Below are positions 39,684-47,705 of a stretch of DNA of 64,000 nt, piece by piece. The notes below the pieces were generated by a model that saw nothing but the letters and a program-made list of their open reading frames with translations, was not told the DNA's origin and did no database searches. The DNA comes from Deinococcus sp. Arct2-2 (GTDB lineage: Bacteria > Deinococcota > Deinococci > Deinococcales > Deinococcaceae): contig NZ_SSNW01000012.1 in assembly GCF_004801315.1 (NCBI RefSeq), positions 41,063 to 105,062 on the forward strand. The letters are read 5' to 3'. Positions within the stretch are counted from its first letter, which is position 1. Every line of letters begins with the position of its first letter. Position numbers and translations under genes: made by a program.

Positions 39684-42600
39684 TCACTGGCCTGACCCTG
39701 CTGCTGCTGGCAGTCCGTGCGCCGCCCCCCAAGTCATGTTGTTCTTAGCCCCCAGAATCTGTTGGCCTGTACCGGCCCCACCATTACAACGGGAGTCTTG
39801 ACCTCCTGCGTCTGCCGCCGTCGCCCACCCGCCCAGCGGCAGCTCACTGAGCCGGGCGACGTTCACCGTGACCGCCTGCCCCGTGACCGTCGCCTGCCCC
39901 TGCACAATCAGGGCGCGGGCATCCCGGAGCAGGACCCGGTGCGCTTCCCACAGGTCGGGACTGATGATGGCCTGAATACGGGCTCTGGCGTCTTCGAGGA
40001 CGTAGAACGCGAACCCCTTGGCCGTGGGGGGGCGCTGCTTGGCGACAATGAGGCCCGCCGTCCAGACCTGTTGCCCGTGTTTGAGCGATCCCAACGGCAC
40101 ACAGCCCATGTCCCGTAATCGGGTGCGGTGGGCGTCAAGGGGATGGCGGCCACTGGCCGAGAGTCCGGTGGTGTGCAGATCAAGGAACAGCCGTTCATCT
40201 TCCGTCATCCCGGACAACTCCAGCGATGGGATGCCGAGGCCCAGCAGGGCACGGGTTCCCGGTGGGCGGGCATGGCCCAGCGTGCCGAGGGCGTAGGCCA
40301 CGTCACGCCGGGTCTGACCGAGGCCATCAAACGCGCCCGCTTGGATCAGCGTTTCCAGGGTGTCCCGCTTGAGTTGCACGCGGTCGTAGAAGTCTCCGGG
40401 GGTCTGAAACTTGCCCCCCGTCAGGCGTTCCTGCACGATCTGACGGGCGGTCTCCAGACTCAGGCCATCGACAGCGGTCAGGGAGATTCGGACAGTCCGC
40501 AGTGATTCGGCCCGGTACGACACGCCGGAGCGATTCAGGCACACCGGAGCCAAGTTGACTCCCCAGCGCCGTGCTTCGGTGCTGATGGTACTGGCGGGCC
40601 ACATGCCCGGCGCTTCGGTGAGGACTCCGGCCAAGAACGCGGCGGGATGGTGCTGGCGAATCCAAGCTGAAGCATACGAATGCTGAGCAAAGGCATGAGC
40701 GTGACTCTCTGCAAATCCGTAGCCCCGAAACGCTGCACAGGTGTCGAACAGGGCTTCGGCTTCCCAAGGAAAGGCCCCCGTAGTGAGGGCGGCCCCGTCA
40801 AGAAAGGCGGTCTTGAGTTGGGCGAGCTCTGCTGCATCCTCGGTTTTGCTGAGTCGGCTCCTGAACCGGTCTGCATGCGGCCACGAGAATCCGGCGTACT
40901 GCACGGCAATCCTCAGAATCTGCTCCTGAAACAACAGCGTGCCGTGCGTGGGCGCAAGGATCGTTTTCAGCGGCTCGGGGAGATCTGGCACCGCTTCTTC
41001 CCCCCTTGCCCGCCGCACATAGGGATGCACGGTACCGGATTGAATCGGCCCCGGCCTGACCAAGGCAATCTGGTGGGCGAGTTGGGTCATGTTTTTTGGT
41101 TGCAATTTGGCCGTCATCTGCACCTGTGCCGGGCTTTCGATCTGAAACAGGGCCATCGTGTCGCCGGAAGCGATCCGCTTCCAGACCTGTGCGTCGTCGG
41201 GCAAGTCGCCGTAGTCGATCCAGTCCCCGGTGAGACGCAGCACTTCTTCTCTGGCCCGTTCCAGTGCGGCCAACATGCGTAATCCCAGCAAATCCAGCTT
41301 GATCAGCCCCAGCCTTTCGACGTCGTCCTTGTCGAAGGTCAGCATGCGGATGCCGCCGGAACTGCGGGTCAGTGGGCTGAAGTACGTCAGAGGCTGGCTG
41401 CTCAGCACCACCCCACCCGAATGCGGAGCCAAGTGACGGACAAAGCGGGGTTCAATGCGGTCAAGCAGCTTCAACAGCGCTTCTTTGACCGGGGCATCGC
41501 CCAAGACTTCCGTGAACACCACTTCCGCGTCTCTGGCCCGGTGGGGGCGGTGGTGGCGGAAATCGCGGCCCAGTGCGCGGCTGAGTCTGTCCCGCACCTC
41601 TGGCGGCAACCCCAAGGCGCGGCCCAAGTCCTGCACGGCAGAGGGCAAGCGGTAGGTGATCCGGTTGGCGACCATCGCTTCCCCTGCCCCACCATTGCCC
41701 CAGCGTTCTTCCACCCAACTCAAGACCTGATCCCGCCGACTGCTGGCGATGTCGATGTCCACATCCGGCATGGAGGCCCGCCCAGTGTGCAGAAAGCGCT
41801 CAAAGAGCAGGTTGTGCTTGATCGGATCAGACAGAGTAATGCCCAGCAGATAACACAGGACTGATCCCGCTGCTGAACCCCGCCCCGCGGCTAAAATCCC
41901 GTGACTGCGGCAATAATCGGTGACTTCCGCTGCCGTGAGGAAGAATCCAGCCATCTGTAAGGTAGCGACAGTGTGCAGTTCAGCGGTCAGGCGTTCTCGC
42001 GCCTGTGAACGTGTTTCTGCCGGGTAACGGGAGAGGGCCGCACACGCCCGGTCTTCCAAAGCAGCTTGTGGCGTTTGTCCGGGTGGAAGTCGTGGTTCAG
42101 GCGAAGCCAGACGTTCGGGGAACACGTCAAAGGTACAAGTATCGGCCAATTTGCCAGCGTTCAACAACGAATCTGGAAACGGCAACGCCGCTGCCCACCT
42201 CTCCGGTGTGCCCACATGCCGGGCATCGTTGCGCGGCCGCTCGGCGTGGGGCGTATCCACATCGATGCCCAGCCGCGCACAGGTCAGGGCGTCCAGCAAG
42301 GGATAATCGGCGGTCTCGGCCATGCAGACTTCTGGGGCCGCAACGGTGGGTAGATTCAAATCCCGCGCCAAGCCCCGCAAGTAGTCCAAACGCCGCCGTT
42401 CATTGGGGGCGTGCTGATGGCCGAGTTGCAGGTACAGGTCAAAGGGAAAACTGGCCCGCAGCAGGCGGAGAAACTCTGCCGCCCTGGCGATCTCCTTGCG
42501 TTCGCCCAGTACCGTCGGAAAACCAGTTCTGCCCCCGGTGAGGCAGGCCAAGTGATCTTGGCCCCGTTCAGCAGCCGCTTGGAGAACCCTGAAGGGCAAC

Positions 42601-42971
42601 CCATCTGGTGTATGGAGCTTGATCTCCGTCACGAGTTCGCACAGCAGCGCGTATCCAGTCCGCGATTTGGCAAGCAGCACCAACGGGAAGACTTCATGGG
42701 GCTGGGCGGACCTCGGCACACCGGGGAACAACACGGGTAAGGTCACGCCAATGACGGCTTTGATCCCCTGTTCCTTGGCCGCCTCGCACAGCTCCACCGC
42801 CCCGGCGACGCTGCACCAATCGGCCAAGCCCACTGCCCCAAAGCCCCGTTCCGCTACGAGTTCGACCAACTTGGCCGGACCGACCGTGCTGCGGCCCTCA
42901 GAAAAGTAGCTCTGGCAGGCGAGCAGAGCGGGGAGCGTGTTGGGTGTCAGTCCTGAAGCCTCGCCAGCCAC
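39684..42971 (-). CDS. dnaE2: Error-prone DNA polymerase III alpha subunit, DnaE2 type
   Basis: The 1095-residue product is a C-family polymerase. The palm aspartates lie in MPDVDIDIASS (about 402-408), with GRGSAAGSVLCYLLG before and MLTFDKDDVERLGLIKLDLLGL after, then helix-hairpin-helix and OB-fold regions. The PHP domain has lost its metal site: the usual HxHS is ACQSYFS (18-24) and the DH is DW (51-52). The last 35 residues look unrelated to the family. The GTG start overlaps the small gene upstream. As part of the lexA-imuB operon it should perform mutagenic translesion synthesis. Confidence 0.9.
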   Translation of the reverse strand: MAGEASGLTPNTLPALLACQSYFSEGRSTVGPAKLVELVAERGFGAVGLADWCSVAGAVELCEAAKEQGIKAVIGVTLPVLFPGVPRSAQPHEVFPLVLLAKSRTGYALLCELVTEIKLHTPDGLPFRVLQAAAERGQDHLACLTGGRTGFPTVLGERKEIARAAEFLRLLRASFPFDLYLQLGHQHAPNERRRLDYLRGLARDLNLPTVAAPEVCMAETADYPLLDALTCARLGIDVDTPHAERPRNDARHVGTPERWAAALPFPDSLLNAGKLADTCTFDVFPERLASPEPRLPPGQTPQAALEDRACAALSRYPAETRSQARERLTAELHTVATLQMAGFFLTAAEVTDYCRSHGILAAGRGSAAGSVLCYLLGITLSDPIKHNLLFERFLHTGRASMPDVDIDIASSRRDQVLSWVEERWGNGGAGEAMVANRITYRLPSAVQDLGRALGLPPEVRDRLSRALGRDFRHHRPHRARDAEVVFTEVLGDAPVKEALLKLLDRIEPRFVRHLAPHSGGVVLSSQPLTYFSPLTRSSGGIRMLTFDKDDVERLGLIKLDLLGLRMLAALERAREEVLRLTGDWIDYGDLPDDAQVWKRIASGDTMALFQIESPAQVQMTAKLQPKNMTQLAHQIALVRPGPIQSGTVHPYVRRARGEEAVPDLPEPLKTILAPTHGTLLFQEQILRIAVQYAGFSWPHADRFRSRLSKTEDAAELAQLKTAFLDGAALTTGAFPWEAEALFDTCAAFRGYGFAESHAHAFAQHSYASAWIRQHHPAAFLAGVLTEAPGMWPASTISTEARRWGVNLAPVCLNRSGVSYRAESLRTVRISLTAVDGLSLETARQIVQERLTGGKFQTPGDFYDRVQLKRDTLETLIQAGAFDGLGQTRRDVAYALGTLGHARPPGTRALLGLGIPSLELSGMTEDERLFLDLHTTGLSASGRHPLDAHRTRLRDMGCVPLGSLKHGQQVWTAGLIVAKQRPPTAKGFAFYVLEDARARIQAIISPDLWEAHRVLLRDARALIVQGQATVTGQAVTVNVARLSELPLGGWATAADAGGQDSRCNGGAGTGQQILGAKNNMTWGAAHGLPAAAGSGQ

Positions 42972-43192
42972 CAGCGCCCCCCCGGAATGTCTTCGTGGTG
43001 CAGTTCGGCCACAAGAGTGCCTGCCTGAACGAGGTAGCAGTCGCGGGGCCGCTCATCCAGCCACCAGCGCCCCCCGAACCGCCACTGATCGAGAAGAACG
43101 CTCACCGTGTGGGCATGCCCTTGCCAGTACAGCAAGTGTGGGCGGCCCCCTTCGCAGATGGTCACGGTGATCTCCTGCTGCACGGCTTTCAC
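42947..43192 (-). CDS. Small mutasome-cassette protein, DUF6504-like
   Basis: The 81-residue protein is rich in Trp and Arg, with DQWRFGGRWWLDERPRDCYLV and HHEDIPGGRWWLARLQD. This pattern matches small DUF6504-like proteins found next to ImuB in other bacteria. Its ATG overlaps the imuB stop and its end overlaps dnaE2, so it is co-translated with both polymerase genes. Its function is unknown. Confidence 0.65.
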   Translation of the reverse strand: MKAVQQEITVTICEGGRPHLLYWQGHAHTVSVLLDQWRFGGRWWLDERPRDCYLVQAGTLVAELHHEDIPGGRWWLARLQD

Positions 43193-44445
43193 GGGGCCAT
43201 GCCCTCAAAGAAGGCCAGAACCTGCTGAACGGCCGTGTCCCGGCGTTGACTGCGAGACGCCACCGGAGCCTGTTTCGGCGTCATCTTCGTTGCTCTGAGC
43301 GCTCCGGTCTGCCAATCCACCCAGTGGTATTGCGCATCGGTGGAATAGGCCCACGGATCAAGCCACTGGACGCGGACGAGGGCTTCTGGGAAGCGGTCAA
43401 GTACTGTCTTGGTCACTTCGAGTTCAGCGATGCCTGCCCAGAGGCCCACCATCCGGGCAGGCTGCTGAAGGCCCGACAATTGGATGGTGACGGCGTCCAC
43501 ACCCAGTGGTAACGCAGCCGTGTCTTGCAAGGTCAGCAGGGCCATTCTCAGAAGCCCGGCGTCATCCAGCGGCCATTTCAGCGGGCGCGTGGCACTGAGT
43601 CTCCCGCCTAGGGTGTCAGAGTGCAGGGTGAGATACGCTGCAGTGCGGCCCCGCAATTCTGGCAGGAGGGACGGCAGCAGGTCTTGTAGGGCGGCTTCGG
43701 CTTCTCCCAGCTCCAACAAGGGAGCGTCCACACCCAGATGCGCCTCGATGATCTGTCCCGGCACATACTTCGCCACTGCCCCGCTGCGTTCGCCTTTCAA
43801 GAAGCGGTTGACCTTCTTGCCGACATCCACGCCCAAAAACGCTTCCCGCTGCGCCGCGCTCCACTTCATTAAATCCGCTAAGCCCCGCAGACCAAGGAAC
43901 TTGAGCTTCTGAGTGTGTGCGTCAGGCACGCCCAAGACATGCAAATGCTCGGTGGGCGTGAGGCTCAGGAAGAATTTTTCTTGCCCCCCTGTCACGTCCC
44001 GCACTTCTCCCGACTTGGCCCGCAGTGCGGCGAGGTGTGCGACTTCTGGACTGTCTGCCCACCCAACCGGGACATGCAAGGCGGCTGCGAGATCACGCGC
44101 CGCCTTCAGACTGACTTTCAGGAAGGCAATGCCAGCTTGCCGTCCCTCCACCCGGTCGCTGTAGCGGGCGTAGAGGGCTTCCAACAGTTCCGCCCAGGCC
44201 GCACTCGCCGCAGAGCCAGAGACGACTTCGGCATGAAGATCAGGACACCGACTCAACGCCGCCATCTCCCGCATGCCAGGCTGTACCCCCTGAAGCTGAG
44301 CCTCTGGACAGGCAAACAGCACTCTCCTGGTTTCGCCTAAGACCGCCACTGGACTCCTCGGATGGTGTCGGCTCAGCAGGGTCAGGGGCCACGGCGCAAG
44401 GAGGACACAAGCGACGTGGGCGGCCACGCTCAGTCCCTCGCCCAA
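43189..44445 (-). CDS. imuB: ImuB/ImuY-like Y-family polymerase homologue, probably inactive
   Basis: The 418-residue protein has the Y-family order: a palm/finger-like start, an HhH thumb (FLGLRGLADLMKWSAAQREAFLG) and a little-finger region (LGGRLSATRPLKWPLDD). The catalytic acids of active DinB proteins are not visible: the N-terminal strand reads VACVLLAPWPLTLL and the SLDE position is GIAFLKVS. This fits ImuB proteins, which recruit the mutasome but do not polymerise. It overlaps lexA by 16 bases. No imuA is present. Confidence 0.82.
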   Translation of the reverse strand: MGEGLSVAAHVACVLLAPWPLTLLSRHHPRSPVAVLGETRRVLFACPEAQLQGVQPGMREMAALSRCPDLHAEVVSGSAASAAWAELLEALYARYSDRVEGRQAGIAFLKVSLKAARDLAAALHVPVGWADSPEVAHLAALRAKSGEVRDVTGGQEKFFLSLTPTEHLHVLGVPDAHTQKLKFLGLRGLADLMKWSAAQREAFLGVDVGKKVNRFLKGERSGAVAKYVPGQIIEAHLGVDAPLLELGEAEAALQDLLPSLLPELRGRTAAYLTLHSDTLGGRLSATRPLKWPLDDAGLLRMALLTLQDTAALPLGVDAVTIQLSGLQQPARMVGLWAGIAELEVTKTVLDRFPEALVRVQWLDPWAYSTDAQYHWVDWQTGALRATKMTPKQAPVASRSQRRDTAVQQVLAFFEGMAP

Positions 44446-45059
44446 CTCACGCGGGGCACGCCCACGCCCACCCGGCCCACCATGCGGCCCTGCACCTGCA
44501 CCTGATCGGTGGGAAAAGTCATGCGCGGCATCAACGGGTTTTCGCTCAGCAGCGTCACTTCGTTGCCGAACCAGTAGATGCGCTTGAGGGTGGCCGAATT
44601 CTCACCGGGCAACAGCACGACGGCGACCTCGCCGTCGTGCACCTGGGACGCGGGCCGGATCACCACATAGTCACCGTCCAAGACGCCAATGCCCGTCATG
44701 CTCTCGCCCTTGACATGCAGCAGGAAGTCGCCGGGCCTCAGGCCCAGCAGGGTTTCCAAGTTGGGCGTGAAGTCGTCGGGAGACTGCTCGGCGAGGATCG
44801 GTGCCCCCGCCGCGATCTGGCCGTAGATGGCCAGGCCTTCGCCGACCGCGAGGCGGGCCCGGTCAGTGGGAATCAGGGGGCCGTAACGCAGTTCGGCGGG
44901 TTCGAGGTAGCCGAGGCTGCGCAGAATGACCACTTGCTGGCTCACGGCCTGTTTGCTGTGTCCAATGGCCTCGGCCACGCTGCTGACAGTGGCGACAGGG
45001 CCCAGGCGCAAGACGCTGCTGAGGATGGCGGTGCGGGTTCGGGTCAGGTCAGGGGGCAT
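44430..45059 (-). CDS. lexA: LexA-like SOS repressor
   Basis: The ATG at 45059 gives 209 residues; the frame is open further upstream but runs through the operators. A winged helix (VSSVAEAIGHSKQAVSQQVV) is followed by the S24 domain: cleavage site Ala84-Gly85 in IAAGAP, Ser120 in KGESM and Lys159 in ATLKR. RecA filaments should trigger self-cleavage. It leads lexA-imuB-small gene-dnaE2 and faces an unknown gene at 45151, with two matching boxes between them. Confidence 0.88.
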   Translation of the reverse strand: MPPDLTRTRTAILSSVLRLGPVATVSSVAEAIGHSKQAVSQQVVILRSLGYLEPAELRYGPLIPTDRARLAVGEGLAIYGQIAAGAPILAEQSPDDFTPNLETLLGLRPGDFLLHVKGESMTGIGVLDGDYVVIRPASQVHDGEVAVVLLPGENSATLKRIYWFGNEVTLLSENPLMPRMTFPTDQVQVQGRMVGRVGVGVPRVSWARD

Positions 45060-45074
45060 CAGGTACCTCAGGGG

Positions 45075-45090
45075 CTTGCGTCGAGTCAAG
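45075..45090. promoter_or_regulatory. Candidate LexA box 1
   Basis: CTTGCGTCGAGTCAAG has the form CTTG-N8-CAAG and shares the right half GTCAAG with the box at 45117. It lies 15 bases upstream of the lexA ATG. Confidence 0.55.
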
Positions 45091-45116
45091 CCGATAGACT
45101 CAGATTGCACTTTTCT

Positions 45117-45132
45117 CTTGACTCGTGTCAAG
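45117..45132. promoter_or_regulatory. Candidate LexA box 2
   Basis: CTTGACTCGTGTCAAG is an inverted repeat with 6-bp arms (CTTGAC-N4-GTCAAG). On the minus strand it contains TTGACA, a consensus -35 directed at lexA, so repressor binding would close that promoter. It is 19 bases before the start of the divergent gene at 45151 and could repress both. Confidence 0.65.
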
Positions 45133-45150
45133 ATAGTTAGGAGGTGAACA

Positions 45151-45504
45151 ATGTCTGGAGAATCTGTTGCCAGCGAAATAACCGAGGAGCGCACCGTCCA
45201 CTTCGCCCGCCGCATCGAGGTGCGGTTGGCTTTCCCCACACGGGTGAGGTACGAGCAAGGCAAAGCCGTCAAAGAACCCGGCCCAGATCCAGAGCGGGTC
45301 ATTGCCCTGATTCAGGACCCGGTGACCGCCAGCCTGCGAGTCCAGTACGGCGACGACACAGCGGTAGAGTTGATGGAAGGCAAAGCGGCGGATGTGCGCC
45401 TGACGGGCGTGTTTCCCGAAAAGACCGACGCCGTCAAGCAAGCGGTGTATGCCGCGCTGGATCTGGCCTTTGAAGGCTTAGGCGAGATCGGAGACGGCGG
45501 CTAA
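45151..45504 (+). CDS. Unknown protein divergent from lexA, possible SOS gene
   Basis: The 117-residue acidic protein starts at an ATG with a strong AGGAGGTG site. It has no signal peptide or membrane segment. Motifs are VHFARRIEVRLAFPTRVRYE, IALIQDPVTASLRVQYGDD and a C-terminal helix (VKQAVYAALDLAFEGLGEI). I recognise no family. Its promoter shares the LexA boxes with the mutagenesis operon, so damage induction is likely; a role with the mutasome or as a SOS inhibitor is speculation. Confidence 0.7.
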   Translation: MSGESVASEITEERTVHFARRIEVRLAFPTRVRYEQGKAVKEPGPDPERVIALIQDPVTASLRVQYGDDTAVELMEGKAADVRLTGVFPEKTDAVKQAVYAALDLAFEGLGEIGDGG

Positions 45505-45577
45505 GCCACCACCGCCACCCCCTCGCGGACTGTTCTGGGCACATCTCCTGCTGAGGTCTGTGCCATGATCGCCGCAC

Positions 45578-46099
45578 ATGACACGGTTCTCTCTGGTTGG
45601 TTTGGCTTTGTTGCTGACGGTGACCTTGGCAGACGGTGCAGTTGCCTCCAGGGTGAGCGTGAGCGGCTATTAGCGCAGCAATGGCACCTCCGTGCAGTCC
45701 CACACCCGGTCTTCGCCCACAGGGGGGAGTGGAAGGCCTTCCAGCGCCAGCTCAGTGCCGACCCGCCCAGTTTTGGCGTCCATCATGTCGAGCACGGCGG
45801 CGGTCACCGTCAGCAACGTCAATCTTCGGCAAAGCAGCTCGGCGGCGACCCGCATCATCACCATTCCCAGGGGCGCTGTCCTGAGCGTCCAATTCTGTTC
45901 GGCAGGGCGGTGCAAAGTGGACTACGGGCGGTTTTACGGCTCCGTGGCCCAAAGTGATGTGCAGCGGGTCACGGGCGGCTTGCCTGCCCAGAGCGCCGCG
46001 GCCACGACCCAGGAGTCTCCCAACTGCGCGGCTCCCCTACGGATCGGTCAACCCGGCTACCGCAGCGCTTTGGACGGTGACGGCCGGGCCTGCGAGTAA
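45578..46099 (+). pseudogene. Secreted SH3-Excalibur protein with an in-frame amber codon
   Basis: One frame runs from ATG 45578 (signal peptide MTRFSLVGLALLLTVTLADG) through SVSGY, TAG (45671-45673), RSNGTSVQSHTRSSP, an SH3b-like domain (VSNVNLRQSSSAATRIITIP) and an Excalibur end (IGQPGYRSALDGDGRACE). The Tyr-TAG-Arg-Ser-Asn-Gly-Thr junction matches the GYYRSNGT motif common in secreted proteins, so the TAG probably replaced a Tyr codon. The Excalibur loop is shortened relative to the copy at 46447. Translation from ATG 45785 would give an unexported protein. Confidence 0.6.
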
Positions 46100-46446
46100 G
46101 TCCAATTATCTTTGGCGATCTGTCTTCCACAGCAGCTCAACGTGTGTTTATAGCGTGGTGTTTAGGTGTTCACTCGCCAAGAAGACCCGGAGGTTGAACC
46201 GGTAAACCTTCGGGGCTTTAATTTGGCCTACCCTCGAGCTTCGCCGAGTTTCGTCCTTGCCGCTGGGCCCGCCGCCTGTCACACTTTCAGCACGCCGAGG
46301 CAGGAGCCGAGTGCCCTGTGAGCCGAGGTGGTACCCTGCCCCCCAAGATTGGGGGGTTTTGATTGGCGAACCCCGTCCGAACGGGGCTGTGGGCGACCTG
46401 CCCGCACCTGCGCCCGTGCCTCCCCCCGGCGTGTCAGGCTGGAGGC
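46100..46446. other. Gap between the two SH3-Excalibur genes
   Basis: No coding frame, repeat or terminator is convincing. A CCCCCCAAGATTGGGGGG-like inverted repeat near 46338-46358 is the only structure seen. Confidence 0.3.
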
Positions 46447-46860
46447 ATGCGCCCCTTGATTGTCGTGATGACCCTCGGCCTCGGCACGCTCACCACCGTA
46501 GACGCGGCCACCGCAGTGACGACGAGCAACGCCAACTTGCGCCGCATTCCTCAAGCCACGGCCGCCATCGTGACGGTCATCCCGCGCAACACCGCCTTGA
46601 CCCTCGCCTGCAACGGCGACTGGTGCCGCACCACCTACAAGGGGCAGGGCGGGGACGTGTCTCGCGCGCTGACCAAGACCGTAACGCAGAGTGCGCCGCT
46701 GGCGACGCCCCACACACGGGCCACGCCTGCGGCTCCGGGCAACGCGTTCTATCCCAACTGCACCGCGGTGCGGGCAGCAGGGGCCGGCCCCATCCGGCGC
46801 GGCCAACCGGGCTATTCCTCGCGCTTGGACCGCGACGGCGACGGCCTCGGCTGCGAGTGA
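46447..46860 (+). CDS. Secreted SH3 and Excalibur domain protein
   Basis: From the ATG at 46447 the product is 137 residues: signal peptide (MRPLIVVMTLGLGTLTTVDA), an SH3b-like domain (SNANLRRIPQATAAIVTVIP...DWCRTTYKG), and a C-terminal Excalibur domain (FYPNCTAVRAAGAGPI then DRDGDGLGCE). The Excalibur DxDxDGxxCE loop is a calcium-binding-like motif of extracellular proteins. It is a paralogue of the broken gene just upstream and shares its final domain with the protein encoded at 49889. Confidence 0.75.
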   Translation: MRPLIVVMTLGLGTLTTVDAATAVTTSNANLRRIPQATAAIVTVIPRNTALTLACNGDWCRTTYKGQGGDVSRALTKTVTQSAPLATPHTRATPAAPGNAFYPNCTAVRAAGAGPIRRGQPGYSSRLDRDGDGLGCE

Positions 46861-46902
46861 GGGGGGCATGGTGCTGAGTTCCGGGTGCAGCCTGGACTCA
46901 CG

Positions 46903-47319
46903 CTAGAGAGCACCTTTCCCCAACAGTTGCTCGCCCTTCGGCGTGACTTCATAGGCGTCGCTGAGGCCCGATTTGTCCCGTGCGCCGCGCGGCTTGAGGT
47001 AGCCCTCCCCTACCAGTTTGCGCATCATCAGCTCTTCAAACCGGCTCCTGGGCCGGTAATAGGGAGCCAAGGCCGCGAAAATCTCTGGCTGGCCGATGAC
47101 GACGGGCGGCTCCCGGTCGGTCTGACCGCCCACCATGGCCCGCAAGATCACGGGCAGCAGTTCGCTGAGACGGTCTGTCTCCGCTGACGGTGTGGGAGGC
47201 GCAGAGCTGGGCCGGGCCGTCACCACACGGGGGGAGTCGGAGTCTGAATCGGCGGCGTCACGGCGCAGCGGCTGGAGATGAGCCGGCAGGCGCTGCTTGT
47301 GCATGCGGAAGGAACCCAT
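46903..47319 (-). CDS. Hypothetical winged-helix-like protein
   Basis: The 138-residue product has a disordered N-terminus and a C-terminal half resembling a winged helix (FEELMMRKLVGEGYLKPRG, then AYEVTPKGEQLLGKG, a typical wing ending). An ATG at 47304 is an alternative start. No signal or membrane segment is present. It may regulate a neighbour; none is obvious. Confidence 0.5.
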   Translation of the reverse strand: MGSFRMHKQRLPAHLQPLRRDAADSDSDSPRVVTARPSSAPPTPSAETDRLSELLPVILRAMVGGQTDREPPVVIGQPEIFAALAPYYRPRSRFEELMMRKLVGEGYLKPRGARDKSGLSDAYEVTPKGEQLLGKGAL

Positions 47320-47705
47320 GCTTCAGCGTACTGGCTGCACGCTGAGGTGGGATGACGGCCCCCTGCCGGAATATTTAAGCGTTGAGGGGTTCCGCTCCCG
47401 GTTGCCCCCGGAAGGCCCATGCTGCTCCAGGTCAACGGGACGGACTGGACAGAGCTCATCCGGAGGAGGTCACCTTCGCAGAAGGCGAACACTGTCAATG
47501 GCCCTGCAAGGGTCGTTTGCAGGCCACCGCCCAAGTCGCCTGCGTTAGAGAAGGTCGCCTTCCAGGGCTTCTCCTGGCGAGGGCCGCAACTTCCGGCATC
47601 GGTTATCAGAACGAGATGAGCCAGACGATGCATCGCGAACGTGTTCCCTTTCGCACGCCTGAACCGCCCCCTCTGGTCTGGGCTATGCCTGGCGCGAACG
47701 TTCGC
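47320..47705. other. Gap beside the broken integrase, no gene seen
   Basis: A plus-strand frame (47382-47714) lacks codon bias and any recognisable domain. The stretch may be residue of the excision or decay that removed the integrase C-terminus. Confidence 0.3.

Noticed and set aside
39590..39740. A membrane protein gene before dnaE2
   Set aside because: The hydrophobic frame lacks a start and overlaps the dnaE2 end; noted only as a possible remnant.
45060..45302. A longer LexA starting at 45302
   Set aside because: The extension would run through both operators and the divergent gene; the ATG at 45059 matches the normal LexA length.
45670..45915. An 81-codon minus-strand frame opposite the SH3-Excalibur pseudogene
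   Set aside because: It is antisense to a frame with a signal peptide and known domains; treated as a shadow.
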